The notes under the pieces are model-generated. The model had not been told where the DNA came from. It did no database searches and worked only from the letters and a program-made list of their open reading frames with translations. DNA of 64,000 nucleotides from Amaricoccus sp047275745 (lineage in GTDB: Bacteria > Pseudomonadota > Alphaproteobacteria > Rhodobacterales > Rhodobacteraceae): positions 1 through 64,000 of the forward strand of contig NZ_JBKQWU010000005.1 of assembly GCF_047275745.1 (NCBI RefSeq), given 5' to 3'. Within the stretch, counting starts at the first letter, position 1. The number at the start of each line of letters is the position of its first letter. The position numbers and the translations under genes were made by a program. This document shows positions 50,881 to 60,329 of the stretch, in pieces.

Positions 50881-51693
50881 TCAGCGAAGCCGTTCGATGA
50901 GGCGCATGGCGGCGGCCGGATTCCCCGCCTTCGCCCCCCCGATCACATAGAGGAACACGTCGCGCGCCACGCCGTCGGCCCCGGTGGAGTGCCCCCCGGA
51001 AGCCCCGCCGACCGCGGGCAGCCCCTCCGGCGCCCTCCCCTCGGCCCAGGCGCGGGCGCGGTCGGCCCAGCGATCCAGTTCCGCGTCCGAATAGCCGTTC
51101 GGCTCGTCCTCGCGCGTCCCCATGATTCGCGCGTAGACGAAGGGCGCCGTCACGTCCGGGATCAGCGGATGCTGCGAGTCGCCCGCGACGACCTGCGCCA
51201 CACCGCGGGCTCGCAGCAGGTCGAGGTATTCGGGCACGGCGAAGCTCGGATGCCGCGCCTCGATGACATGGGCGATCGGCTGCCCCGCGACCTCGGCGGG
51301 CAGGAGTTCGAGGAAGGCGGCGAGATCCTCGGGGACGAACTTCTTGGTCCCGGCCAACTGCCAGTTCACGGGCCCGAGCTTGTCGCCCAGTTCCATGACA
51401 CCGCTCGAGAAGAAGCGTTCAATTGATTCGCCCGCCTCCGCGAGCACACGGCGATTCGTGGTGAAGCGCGGTCCCTTGACCGAGAAGACGAAACCGTCCG
51501 GGGTCTCGTCCCGCCACTTGCGGAAACTCGCCGGCTTCTGGGAGCCGTAGAAGGTGCCGTTGATCTCGATCGAGGTGAGCGCCTCGCCGGCGTATTCCAG
51601 TTCCCGTTTCTGGGCCAGCCCCGCTGGATAGAACCTTCCCCGCCAGGGTGCGAAGGTCCAGCCGCCAACGCCGACGCGGATCCGTCCCGCCAT
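50881..51693 (-). CDS. DUF72 domain protein
   Basis: The 270-residue TIM-barrel protein begins MAGRIRVGVGGWTFAPWRGR, then YAGEALTSIEINGTFYG, FVFSVKGPRFTTNRR, LGPVNWQLAGTKKFVPEDLA and HVIEARHPSF. All are DUF72 signatures. Biochemical function is unknown; the family is widespread and cytoplasmic. The start at 51693 was chosen because upstream codons encode an unrelated Arg-rich stretch. It converges with the truncated LuxR-like gene, leaving 7 bases between them. Confidence 0.87.
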   Translation of the reverse strand: MAGRIRVGVGGWTFAPWRGRFYPAGLAQKRELEYAGEALTSIEINGTFYGSQKPASFRKWRDETPDGFVFSVKGPRFTTNRRVLAEAGESIERFFSSGVMELGDKLGPVNWQLAGTKKFVPEDLAAFLELLPAEVAGQPIAHVIEARHPSFAVPEYLDLLRARGVAQVVAGDSQHPLIPDVTAPFVYARIMGTREDEPNGYSDAELDRWADRARAWAEGRAPEGLPAVGGASGGHSTGADGVARDVFLYVIGGAKAGNPAAAMRLIERLR

Positions 51694-51896
51694 GTCACAC
51701 CTCCCCCGGGTCAGCCTCGCAGACCGGCGCGATCCTGCCCCCATCCCCCAGGACATGCCACAGCGAATCTCCCGCGGGAACGCATGATGAACATTCGCGC
51801 GCGCTCCGGCACGGCCGGCGCGGGCGGTACGCGTGTCGCGAGATCCCTTGTGGCGGTCAGGGCCGGCCGGTAGAGAGCGGACAGGGAGAGTCATCC

Positions 51897-52772
51897 ATGC
51901 AAGAGCAGAATCTCGTCCGGGCCGCCCTCTGGATGGCGGTCGCGATCCTCTCGTTCTCGGCCATGGCCGTGGCGGGACGCGAACTGCTGGTCGAGATGAA
52001 CACGTTCGAGCTGATGCTCTATCGCTCGGCGATCGGCTTCGCCTGCGTCTGCGCGATCATGGCCACGCGGCCGGCGGGCTTCTCGCTGGCCAGGACCAAG
52101 CATCTCCGGCTGCACCTGCTCCGCAACGTCATCCATTACGCGGGCCAGAATCTGTGGTTCTACGCGATCTCGCTCATCGCGCTGAGCCAGGTGGTGGCAA
52201 TCGAGTTCACCAACCCGATCTGGGTCGCCGTGCTGGCACCGTTCCTGCTCGGGGAACGGCTGACCCGTGCCCGGCTCATCGCGGCGATCCTGGGCTTTCT
52301 CGGCGTGCTCATCGTCGCCCAGCCGGGCCGCGCGGAGATCGGTCCGGGACAGATGGCGGTCGCGGTCGCCGCGCTCTGCTACGCGCTCAACACGATCTAT
52401 ACCAAGCAGATCATGCGCTTCGATCACGTGCTGACGGTGATCTTCTACATGACGCTGATGCAGGGCGCCGCGAGCCTCGTCCTGTCGCTGCCGGGCGGCA
52501 TTCCGGTGCCGCCGGCGAGGGACTTCCTCTATATCCTCGTGGTCGGCATCACCGGCGTCAGCGCGCATTTCGCGCTGACCTCGGCGCTGCGCTGGGCTCC
52601 CGCGACCATCGTCGCGCCGATGGATTTCGCGCGCCTGCCGATCATCGCCGTCGTGGGCATGCTCCTCTACGGCGAGACGCTCAGCCCGATGGTGGCAATC
52701 GGCGCGGCGATCATCGTGCTCGCCAATGTCGTCAACCTGCGCGACAGCGCGCGCCGCCCGCGGCCCGTCTGA
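51897..52772 (+). CDS. EamA/DMT-superfamily inner-membrane transporter
   Basis: The 291-residue protein has about ten hydrophobic segments in two EamA repeats, beginning LWMAVAILSFSAMAVAGREL. The first repeat contains VVAIEFTNPIWVAVLAPFLL with the ERL motif that follows. The second has ATIVAPMDFARLPIIAVVGM and YGETLSPMVAIGAAIIVLAN. Members export amino acids or other metabolites; the substrate is unknown. GGGAGAGTC precedes the ATG. Confidence 0.88.
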   Translation: MQEQNLVRAALWMAVAILSFSAMAVAGRELLVEMNTFELMLYRSAIGFACVCAIMATRPAGFSLARTKHLRLHLLRNVIHYAGQNLWFYAISLIALSQVVAIEFTNPIWVAVLAPFLLGERLTRARLIAAILGFLGVLIVAQPGRAEIGPGQMAVAVAALCYALNTIYTKQIMRFDHVLTVIFYMTLMQGAASLVLSLPGGIPVPPARDFLYILVVGITGVSAHFALTSALRWAPATIVAPMDFARLPIIAVVGMLLYGETLSPMVAIGAAIIVLANVVNLRDSARRPRPV

Positions 52773-52919
52773 GCCTCCTTCCCCTACCCGGCACACGCCC
52801 GCTCGCCCCGCCTATCATCCGCCCGACCCACTTCAACCGCGGCGGGCCTTTCTCCCCGGCCGGTGGCGTGCTAGTCGGACGCGCGGATTGGACCAGTCCG
52901 AAGGAACGAGGAGACGGAC

Positions 52920-53456
52920 ATGAAAATCGACGCGATCCCGGCGGGGAAGAACCCGCCCGAGGACATCAATGTCGTGATCGAGATCACGGGCGGCGCCGCC
53001 GGTGGCGCTCCGGTGAAATACGAGATCGACAAGGAATCGGGCGCGGTCTTCGTGGACCGGATCGTCAACACCCCGATGTTCTACCCCTGCAACTACGGAT
53101 TCGTCCCGAACACGCTGCACGCCGACGGCGATCCGACCGACGTGCTCGTGCTCTGCGACTTCCCGCTGCAGCCGGGCGTCGTCATCCGCTGCCGTCCCGT
53201 GGGCGTGCTGAAGATGGAGGACGATGGCGGCATGGACGACAAGCTGATCGCCGTCCCCGTCACCAAGGTCGATCCGTTCCAGGCCCATATCAAGGACCTC
53301 GACGACATCCCGCAGAAGACCCGGGACCGGATCAAGCACTTCTTCGAGCACTACAAGGATCTCGAGGAAGGCAAGTGGGTGAAGGTGATCGGCTGGGGCC
53401 AAAAGGACGAAGCCGAGTCGATCCTCCGGACTTCGCTCGAGGCCGTCAAGAAGTGA
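52920..53456 (+). CDS. ppa: Inorganic pyrophosphatase (family I)
   Basis: The 178-residue cytoplasmic enzyme hydrolyses pyrophosphate with Mg2+. Family residues are visible: GAPVKYEIDKESGAVFVDR, MFYPCNYGFVPNTLHADGDP with the signature D-x-x-D-x-x-V (DPTDVLVL), and IKHFFEHYKDLEEGKWVKV. A stem-loop follows at 53481. Confidence 0.95.
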   Translation: MKIDAIPAGKNPPEDINVVIEITGGAAGGAPVKYEIDKESGAVFVDRIVNTPMFYPCNYGFVPNTLHADGDPTDVLVLCDFPLQPGVVIRCRPVGVLKMEDDGGMDDKLIAVPVTKVDPFQAHIKDLDDIPQKTRDRIKHFFEHYKDLEEGKWVKVIGWGQKDEAESILRTSLEAVKK

Positions 53457-53480
53457 CCCCGGCCAGGCAGTGATTCCGGC

Positions 53481-53507
53481 GCGCCGGCCCATGACGCGGG
53501 CCGGCGC
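53481..53507 (+). terminator. GC-rich hairpin after ppa
   Basis: GCGCCGGCCC pairs perfectly with GGGCCGGCGC around ATGACGC, starting 25 bases after the ppa stop. It is followed by CCGGCTGTTGCG rather than a U tract, so termination would rely mostly on stem strength. Confidence 0.6.
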
Positions 53508-53626
53508 CCGGCTGTTGCGACGCTGCGTCACATTGCATGCGACCTGACGTCACCCCTTGACGGAAATGCCCGCTACCCGGAGAAGTTTCCAGAATACACG
53601 CCGAAGCTGTGTTTCTGGGAGGATCG

Positions 53627-54841
53627 ATGGCCAGAACGGACCGTCAGCCGCGCTGGATTGCCACGCGCGCGCCAATTTTCGCAACCACCACCGCCACGTT
53701 CGCCGCCACGTTCGCCCTTGGGGCGGCGCTCGCGCCCGGCGCGGCGCATGCCGGAGCGATCGAACGGGCCGTGCCCGCCCCGAGCCGCATCCTGTTCGAG
53801 GAAGGCCGCTACGCCGAGGTGGGGCTGAGCTTCACCGATCCCGACCAGAGCGGCGGCGACGCCAATCTCGCCGCGCTTGGCGGGCCGGACGCGATCATCC
53901 CGGGCAATACCGGAGATCTCTTCGAGGATCACTGGAGCTACTCGGCGGCGTTCAAGGATCAGATCACCGACCGGTGGTCCTATGTGCTGGCCTTCGACCA
54001 GCCCTATGGCGCGGACACGCAGTACGGCGCGGGCAGCTTCCCCGCCGGGGTCTTCAGCTACGACGGCACCAACGCCGATCTCAACACCTATCAGCTGAGC
54101 GCGATCGTCGCCTATGACGCCACGCCGAACATCAAGGTCTTCGGTGGTGCGCGGGCGCAGCGGCTCGACGCGAGCGCCGCGATCCCCTTCATCGGCCCGC
54201 CCACCCTGCCCGGTTACACGGTCGACGCCGATGCCGACTGGGGCTACGGCTACCTCCTCGGCGCCGCGTACCACATCCCCGAGATCGCGCTCCGCGTGGC
54301 ACTCACCTATCATTCGAAGATCGGCCATTCCCTCGACACGAGCGAATTCGACAGCATCGCCATCCCGGGCGTACAGGACGGCGGCACGACCACCGACATC
54401 GACACGCCGCAGTCCGTGGCGCTCGAATTCCAGACCGGTGTCATGGCGAACACGCTCGTCTTCGGGTCGATCCGCTGGGTGGACTGGTCGGAGTTCTCGA
54501 TCGCGCCGCCGACCTATACCGCGCTGACCGGCCGCGATCTCGTCGATTATTCCGAGGACTGGTGGACCTACAATCTCGGCGCCGCGTATCAGTTCACCGA
54601 CGATCTGGCCGCTTCGTTCTCCGTGACCTGGGAGCCATCGGTCGGTGGGGAGCTGACGACGCTCGGCCCCTCCGACGGCCGGACCACGGCCAATGTCGGG
54701 GTCAGCTACGACTACGGGAAGGCGAATTTCGCGGGCGGGGTCAGCTACGGCACGCTCGGCGATACGACGAACGTGCTCGGGACGGATTTCAACGACGGCT
54801 CGGTCTGGGCCGCCGGGCTGCGGATCGGCTACAGCTTCTGA
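53627..54841 (+). CDS. OmpP1/FadL-family outer-membrane protein
   Basis: The 404-residue protein has a long signal peptide ending GAAHAG and an N-terminal segment followed by alternating beta strands ending LRIGYSF with a C-terminal Phe. Strands such as WGYGYLLGAAYHIPEIALRV, SVALEFQTGVMANTLVFGSI and RWVDWSEFSI resemble FadL-type hydrophobic-substrate channels. The start at 53627 follows GGGAGG; a GTG at 53609 is an alternative. Substrate is unknown. Confidence 0.83.
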   Translation: MARTDRQPRWIATRAPIFATTTATFAATFALGAALAPGAAHAGAIERAVPAPSRILFEEGRYAEVGLSFTDPDQSGGDANLAALGGPDAIIPGNTGDLFEDHWSYSAAFKDQITDRWSYVLAFDQPYGADTQYGAGSFPAGVFSYDGTNADLNTYQLSAIVAYDATPNIKVFGGARAQRLDASAAIPFIGPPTLPGYTVDADADWGYGYLLGAAYHIPEIALRVALTYHSKIGHSLDTSEFDSIAIPGVQDGGTTTDIDTPQSVALEFQTGVMANTLVFGSIRWVDWSEFSIAPPTYTALTGRDLVDYSEDWWTYNLGAAYQFTDDLAASFSVTWEPSVGGELTTLGPSDGRTTANVGVSYDYGKANFAGGVSYGTLGDTTNVLGTDFNDGSVWAAGLRIGYSF

Positions 54842-54908
54842 TCCCACACTTTCTGATCGGATCGGGCGCCCCGCGCGGGCGCCCGAATTACCGAACCGGC
54901 GCTGGCCC

Positions 54909-56237
54909 TCAGACGATGAGATCGTGCGCGCCCAGCGTGATCCGGCCCTCGAAGGCGATCGCGAAATCCGCCGACCCGTCACCATCGGAGTCGATGACGA
55001 GCCGCGTGCCCTCGGCGGCGCGGTGATCGTAGCGGATCTCGGAGGCGCCGCCGGAAAAGGCGGAGCGGCCAACGAAGGACAGATCCGCCGCTCCCGCGAT
55101 CCCGCTCAGGTCGATCCGGTCGTCCTCGCCACGTGCGAAATCGAGCACCAGATCGCGCCCGCGCAGCGTTGAATGCGCCAGGTCGTCGAAGACGAAACGG
55201 TCCCCGCCATCCCCGCCGCGCAGAACATCGGCGCCGGAGCCGCCTTCGAGCGTATCCGCGCCCGCGCCGCCCAGCAGGCGATCCGCGCCGGAGCCACCGT
55301 CGAGCAGGTCCTCCCCCTCACCGCCGCTCAGCCGGTCACGACCGTCGCGTCCCCGCAGCGCATCGTCGCCATCGCGGCCGAGCAGGCGGTTGGCGAGACC
55401 GTTGCCAAACAGGCGGTCGTCGAAGTCGCCGCCGTCCGCGTTCTCGATCTCGGAGAAATAGCCGAGGAACACCTGATCGTCCCAGAGCAGCGACCTGCCC
55501 TTGGCCCCCTCGTGGTTCCAGGTGCCGCCACGCAGGTCGAGCGTCACGCCCTCGTCGCTGTCGCGCGCGGTGATCCGGTCCTCGCCTCCGCCGTCCCAGA
55601 TCAGCTTGTCCTCGCCGAAGGCATAGGTGTTGTCGTTCCGACGCGACGCGGCGGGTCCGTAGATGCTCTGCAGCGCGATGATGTCGAAGAGCGCCAGCCC
55701 GCCGTTCTCGCTGTCGCGGGTATAGGACATGACGGTATTCTCCGCGTGGTCCTCCCAGTCGGGCAACCGCGAGTCGCCCTCGAACGGGTGCTTCAGCCCG
55801 AGCGTGTGGCCGATCTCGTGCTGGGTCGAGATCGGCGAGGTAATGCCGACGTCGGAGTCGAGCCAGACCTCCATGCCGGACATGAGTTCGCCCGCCACCT
55901 TGTCGTAGAAGGGCATATAGGCATAGCCGGCCCAGTCGCCCTCGATATCGAACAGGCCGAAGTTCAGATCCGCCGTTCCGCTCACTTCCGTGAACCGCAC
56001 ATTCGCCACCGCCTCGTACCGGGCCAGGGCGCTCGCGACATCGGAGCGTTCGGCCGCGCCGTAGGTCTCGAACGAATCGCTCGGATCGCCATAGACATCC
56101 ATCGCGTCGTCGGGCGCGCTCGTCATGAACCCGTAGGTCAGGCGCGCCGGCGCGCCGTCGCGCGCATTGGCGAAGGGACGGACGACCTCGTCCTCGCCAT
56201 TCTCGTTACGCAAGGCATCGACGAAATACTCCGCCAT
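54909..56237 (-). CDS. Serralysin-type M10 metalloprotease with RTX repeats
   Basis: The 442-residue protein has a zinc-protease domain: HEIGH at residues 140-144, third His150 (TQHEIGHTLGLKHPF) and Met-turn NTVMSYTRD at about 170. GGxGxDxLx repeats follow (residues about 290-370), then a C-terminal domain ending EGRITLGAHDLIV. There is no signal peptide or recognisable propeptide beyond about 30 residues. It would be exported through a type I system and need Ca2+ to fold. GAGAGGAAC precedes the ATG. It is not obviously close to the two other RTX proteins beyond the repeats. Confidence 0.9.
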   Translation of the reverse strand: MAEYFVDALRNENGEDEVVRPFANARDGAPARLTYGFMTSAPDDAMDVYGDPSDSFETYGAAERSDVASALARYEAVANVRFTEVSGTADLNFGLFDIEGDWAGYAYMPFYDKVAGELMSGMEVWLDSDVGITSPISTQHEIGHTLGLKHPFEGDSRLPDWEDHAENTVMSYTRDSENGGLALFDIIALQSIYGPAASRRNDNTYAFGEDKLIWDGGGEDRITARDSDEGVTLDLRGGTWNHEGAKGRSLLWDDQVFLGYFSEIENADGGDFDDRLFGNGLANRLLGRDGDDALRGRDGRDRLSGGEGEDLLDGGSGADRLLGGAGADTLEGGSGADVLRGGDGGDRFVFDDLAHSTLRGRDLVLDFARGEDDRIDLSGIAGAADLSFVGRSAFSGGASEIRYDHRAAEGTRLVIDSDGDGSADFAIAFEGRITLGAHDLIV

Positions 56238-56475
56238 TCTCGTTCCTCTCGATTCCGACCGAAACCCGGCCACCTGGCGCCTGAAATGCGTCGCGCCGGC
56301 TCCGTGCAACCCACCCGGACGCCGCGACGAATCCGGGCGGCCGGCGCGACAGACTAGCACCCGGTTCCGGCCCGTACCATCGCCGCGCGCCCACGCACCC
56401 GCCGCCCCGGAGAGCGAGACGGATTGCCAGAGGGGTGACGCGCGGTTAGCACTTGGCGAAAGACAAGGGCCCAGC

Positions 56476-56503
56476 ATGATCTACCAAGCATGATCTACCA
56501 AAC
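56476..56503 (+). repeat. 14-bp tandem duplication across the ATPase start codon
   Basis: ATGATCTACCAAGC at 56476-56489 is followed at once by ATGATCTACCAAAC at 56490-56503. The first ATG opens a four-codon reading ending in TGA, whose last bases overlap the second ATG. The second opens the ATPase gene. This looks like a recent slippage duplication that created a decoy start. Confidence 0.85.
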
Positions 56504-57356
56504 GCCCCGGGACTGGACCGACGCCACGCACCGCCGCGTCTCGCTCTTCGGCATGTCCGGCCTCGGCAAGACACGCATCGCAAGCCTGCTGCGCGACGAG
56601 GGCGACTGGTTCCACTATTCCGTCGATTTCCGGATCGGCACCCGCTACATGGGCGAGCACATCGTCGACAACTTCAAGCGCGAGGCGATGCGCAACCCCT
56701 TCCTGCGCGAGCTTCTGCGCTCGGATTCGATCTATATCGCCTCCAACATCACCTTCCAGAACCTCACTCCGCTCTCGACCTATCTCGGCAAGCCGGGCGA
56801 TCCGGCGAAGGGCGGCATCCCGTTCGAGGAGTACCTCCGCCGCCAGCGTCAGCACCGCGTGGCCGAGATCGCCGCGACCCGCGACGCCGTGCCCTTCATC
56901 GACAAGGCCCGCGACATCTACGGCTACGGCCATTTCGTCTGCGACTGCTCCGGTTCGCTCTGCGAGGTGGTCGATCCGCGCGACCACGCCGATCCCGTGC
57001 TGCGCGAGCTTTCGGAAAATCTGCTGCTGATCTGGATCAGGGGCACAGAGACGGATGTGGAGAGTCTCGTCGCGCGGTTCGATCGGGCACCGAAGCCGAT
57101 GTATTATCAGGAGGAATTCCTCCTTCGGCTCTGGGACGAATATCGCGCCGAGACCGGCCTCGCGCCCGGGGAGGTCGATCCCGACGCCTTCATCCGCCAC
57201 GGGTTCCGCGCGCTCATCAATCACCGGCTGCCGCGCTACGCGGCGATGGCGGAGCAATGGGGCGTCACGGTCGAGGCCGCCGATGTCGCCGCGTTGCGCG
57301 ACGCCGCCGATTTCAGGACGCTGGTCGCCGAGGCGATCGCGCGGAAATCCGGATGA
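56490..57356 (+). CDS. P-loop ATPase of unknown function, translationally coupled to a CDF transporter
   Basis: The 288-residue protein has a Walker A motif GMSGLGKT at residues 21-28, followed by WFHYSVDFRIGTRYMGEHIV and later DCSGSLCEV and LLLIWIRGTETDVESLV. There are no membrane segments. It resembles a conserved rhodobacterial ATPase of unknown role, possibly a small kinase-like enzyme. Its stop overlaps the next ATG as ATGA. The start is at the second of two duplicated ATGs. Confidence 0.8.
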   Translation: MIYQTPRDWTDATHRRVSLFGMSGLGKTRIASLLRDEGDWFHYSVDFRIGTRYMGEHIVDNFKREAMRNPFLRELLRSDSIYIASNITFQNLTPLSTYLGKPGDPAKGGIPFEEYLRRQRQHRVAEIAATRDAVPFIDKARDIYGYGHFVCDCSGSLCEVVDPRDHADPVLRELSENLLLIWIRGTETDVESLVARFDRAPKPMYYQEEFLLRLWDEYRAETGLAPGEVDPDAFIRHGFRALINHRLPRYAAMAEQWGVTVEAADVAALRDAADFRTLVAEAIARKSG

Positions 57357-58402
57357 TCCCGCCCGCCGGCCATGACGGCGAGGCGGAAGCCGCCGCCCTC
57401 CGCTGCGAGCCGAACCGCCGCGCCCGCGCGGAGGACGGGCACCGGAGCGACGGGGCCGAGGACGGGCACAGCCACGGACACGGGCCGGGAGGCCATTCGC
57501 ACGGACACCATCACGCGGCCAATGCCCGCGCGCTCGGAACGGTCGCCGTGCTGACCGGCGGGTTCATGGTGGTCGAGGCGGTCGGCGGGATCGTCTCGGG
57601 CTCGCTCGCGCTGCTGGCCGACGCGGGCCACATGCTGACCGATTTCGCCGCGCTCGTCATGGCCTGGATCGCGGTCCGGATCGCGCGCCGTCCGGCCGAT
57701 GCCCGGCGCACCTACGGTTTCGACCGGGTGTCGGTGCTGGCGGCCTTCGTCAACGGGCTGGCCCTCTTCCTGATCGCGATCTGGATCACCTACGAGGCCT
57801 GGCACCGGCTCACGGAGCCCGCGCCCGTGCTGGGCGGGCTCATGCTCGCGGTGGCCGTCGCGGGGCTCGTCGTGAATATCGCGGGCTTCTGGATACTCAC
57901 GCGCGGCGAGAGCGCGAACCTCAATATCCGCGCCGCCGTGCTGCATGTCGCGGGCGACCTGCTCGGCTCGCTCGCCGCGATCATCGCCGCCCTCGTCATC
58001 CTCTGGACCGGATGGACGCCGATCGACCCGATCCTCTCGGTGCTCGTCTCGGTGCTCATCCTGCGCTCGGCCTATCATGTGGTGCGCGACAGCGCGCGTA
58101 TCCTGCTGGAGGCGAGTCCGAGCGGCTTCGATCCCGAGACGGTGGCCGCCGATCTCACGCGCGAGATCCCGGGCCTCGTCGCCGTGCGTCACCTCCACGC
58201 CTGGTCGATCAGCGAGGAGCGGCCCATGGCGACGCTCGAGGCGGTCGTCGCCGCCGACGCCGATCCGGCCGCGACGCGCGAGGCGATCAAGCACCGGCTT
58301 GCCGAGCGCTTCGCGGTCGATCATGCGACGGTGGAGATTCACATCGAGACCGAGGCGCCGATCGAGGTCCCGGATGACGCACCGGTCAGCGACCCCGATT
58401 GA
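57353..58402 (+). CDS. Cation diffusion facilitator (Zn2+/Cd2+/Co2+ efflux)
   Basis: The 349-residue transporter has a His-rich N-terminus (HSHGHGPGGHSHGHHH) and six membrane segments. Both CDF metal sites are present: HMLTD in ADAGHMLTDFAAL (TM2) and HVAGD in VLHVAGDLLGS (TM5). A cytoplasmic C-terminal domain (VRHLHAWSISEERPMATLEA) follows. It would export Zn2+ or related ions in exchange for protons. The start at 57353 is set by the ATGA overlap with the ATPase stop; a longer reading lies inside the ATPase gene. Confidence 0.9.
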   Translation: MIPPAGHDGEAEAAALRCEPNRRARAEDGHRSDGAEDGHSHGHGPGGHSHGHHHAANARALGTVAVLTGGFMVVEAVGGIVSGSLALLADAGHMLTDFAALVMAWIAVRIARRPADARRTYGFDRVSVLAAFVNGLALFLIAIWITYEAWHRLTEPAPVLGGLMLAVAVAGLVVNIAGFWILTRGESANLNIRAAVLHVAGDLLGSLAAIIAALVILWTGWTPIDPILSVLVSVLILRSAYHVVRDSARILLEASPSGFDPETVAADLTREIPGLVAVRHLHAWSISEERPMATLEAVVAADADPAATREAIKHRLAERFAVDHATVEIHIETEAPIEVPDDAPVSDPD

Positions 58403-58480
58403 CACCCCCCGGGCCCACGCGGTTGCCGGGCGGGCCGGCAGAGGCTATCTGACGGCTCTCGTTCACGAAAGCGCCCAGAG

Positions 58481-59404
58481 ATGCCGATCAAGATTCCTCA
58501 GAACCTGCCCGCCCATGACGTGCTCCGGCGCGAGGGCGTCATGGTCATGTCCGAGGAAACCGCGCTCAGGCAGGATATCCGGCCGCTCAGGATCGGGCTC
58601 GTCAACCTGATGCCGAAGAAGGTGCAGACCGAGACGCAGTTCGCCCGGCTGATCGGTGCGACGCCGCTCCAGATCGACCTGACGCTGATCCGCATGACCG
58701 AGCATCAGTCGAAGAATACCTCGGCCGAGCATCTCGAAGCCTTCTACCGCACCTTCCAGGACGCGAAGGCCGAGAAGTTCGACGGGCTCGTCATTACCGG
58801 CGCGCCGATCGAACATCTCGATTTCGAGGATGTCTCCTACTGGGACGAATTGCGCGAGCTCTTCGACTGGACCCAGACCAACGTCCATCACACGATGGGC
58901 GTCTGCTGGGGCGGCATGGCGATGCTGCACCACTTCCACGGCGTGCCGAAACACATCCTTCCCGCGAAGGCCTTCGGCTGTTTCGAGCACGAATCCGCGC
59001 CCCGCTCCGCCTCCCCCTTCCTGCGCGGCTTCGCTGACCGGTTCATCGTGCCGGTGAGCCGCTGGACCGAGATCCGCTCCGAGGACGTGGACCTGCATCC
59101 CGAGCTTGAACTTCTCGTCTCCTCCGAGGAGGTCGGCCCGTGTCTGATCGAGGACGCCGGCCACCGCGCGCTCTACATGTTCAATCACCTGGAATACGAT
59201 TCAACGACCCTGAAGGAAGAATACGACCGCGACGCGGAGGCGAAGGGCGCGCCGATCCCGCTTCCCGTCGACTATTTCCCCGGGGACGATCCCTCCGCCC
59301 CGCCGGCCAACCGATGGCGCGCCCACGGGCACCTGCTCTACGGGAACTGGATCAACCAGATCTACCAGACGACCTCCTACGATATCGAGATGATCGGCGC
59401 CTGA
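58481..59404 (+). CDS. metAA: Homoserine O-acyltransferase, probably O-acetyltransferase
   Basis: The 307-residue MetA-family enzyme activates homoserine. Catalytic Cys142 (MGVCWGGMAM) and the His-Glu pair in FNHLEYD are present. Residue 111 is Glu (ITGAPIEHLDF). In the family Glu111 marks acetyl-CoA users and Gly111 succinyl-CoA users, so this is probably an acetyltransferase despite the family's old succinyl name. The product suits MetY encoded at 22384-23673. Confidence 0.92.
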   Translation: MPIKIPQNLPAHDVLRREGVMVMSEETALRQDIRPLRIGLVNLMPKKVQTETQFARLIGATPLQIDLTLIRMTEHQSKNTSAEHLEAFYRTFQDAKAEKFDGLVITGAPIEHLDFEDVSYWDELRELFDWTQTNVHHTMGVCWGGMAMLHHFHGVPKHILPAKAFGCFEHESAPRSASPFLRGFADRFIVPVSRWTEIRSEDVDLHPELELLVSSEEVGPCLIEDAGHRALYMFNHLEYDSTTLKEEYDRDAEAKGAPIPLPVDYFPGDDPSAPPANRWRAHGHLLYGNWINQIYQTTSYDIEMIGA

Positions 59405-59432
59405 GGGCGCCTCCCACCCACGCGAGACCGTC

Positions 59433-60329
59433 ATGCGCGAAGAAGCGGAGCCCGGTGCCGGGCGCGACAGAGGCACCGAATACGCCGCGGCCACCGAGGA
59501 AGGCATCGTCGTCGTCGACGGGACGCCGATCCATTACCTGCGGGCCGGGACCGGTCCTGCGGTCGTGCTGATCCATGGCGCCAGCGCCAATCTCGGCGAC
59601 ATGAGCTTCGATCTGCTGCCCCGGCTCGCACGGCACCATTCGGTCGTGGCCTTCGACCGGCCGGGCCATGGCAGCAGCGGCTGGCCGGCGCGGGGCGGAG
59701 AGCAACTGGCGCATCAGGCGCGGATGCTGCGCGCCGCGCTCTCGAGCCTCGGCCACGACCGCGCGATCGTGGCCGGTCACAGCTACGGCGGGGCGGTGGC
59801 CCTCGCCTGGGCGCTCGAAATGCCCGCGAGCGTCGCCGGCCTGCTCCTGCTCGGCGCGCCGAGCCAGGGGTGGAACGGCGGCATGGGGATGGGCAACGAC
59901 CTGCTGGCCCATCCGCTGACGGCGCCGTATTTCTCATGGGCGCTGCCCGCGATGATGACGCGCTCGATCCTCGACCGCCGGATCGAGGAGCTTTTCGCGC
60001 CGCAGCGGCCGCCGAGCGGGCTGGTCGCCCATGTCTCGCCCCGCAAGATCTTCGCTCCGGAGACGCTGCGCGCGAATGCCGTGCAGCTGATGGCGCTGAA
60101 GCGTCAGTTGCTGGCGATGGTCCCGCGCTACCCGGGACTCAGGATGCCCGTCGAGATCCTGCACGGGACCGAGGACGCGGTCGTGCCGATAGAGTTTCAC
60201 GCGGAACGCCTGGCCGCGGCGGTGCCGGGCGCCCGGCTGACGCCGCTGCCCGGCGTGGGGCACATGCCGCACCATGTGGTGCCGCGGGAGGTCGAATTCG
60301 CGCTGGCCAGGCTGGTGGCGGCAGGATAG
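59433..60329 (+). CDS. Alpha/beta-fold hydrolase
   Basis: The 298-residue protein has the oxyanion segment VVLIHGASANLGDMSFDLLP, the nucleophile elbow GHSYGGAVA (Ser), a late Asp in ILHGTEDAVVPIEFHAERLA and the catalytic His in LPGVGHMPHHV. A lid-like insert occurs in the middle. The triad is complete, so it is probably an esterase or related hydrolase; the substrate is unknown. It lies 28 bases after metA. Confidence 0.85.
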   Translation: MREEAEPGAGRDRGTEYAAATEEGIVVVDGTPIHYLRAGTGPAVVLIHGASANLGDMSFDLLPRLARHHSVVAFDRPGHGSSGWPARGGEQLAHQARMLRAALSSLGHDRAIVAGHSYGGAVALAWALEMPASVAGLLLLGAPSQGWNGGMGMGNDLLAHPLTAPYFSWALPAMMTRSILDRRIEELFAPQRPPSGLVAHVSPRKIFAPETLRANAVQLMALKRQLLAMVPRYPGLRMPVEILHGTEDAVVPIEFHAERLAAAVPGARLTPLPGVGHMPHHVVPREVEFALARLVAAG

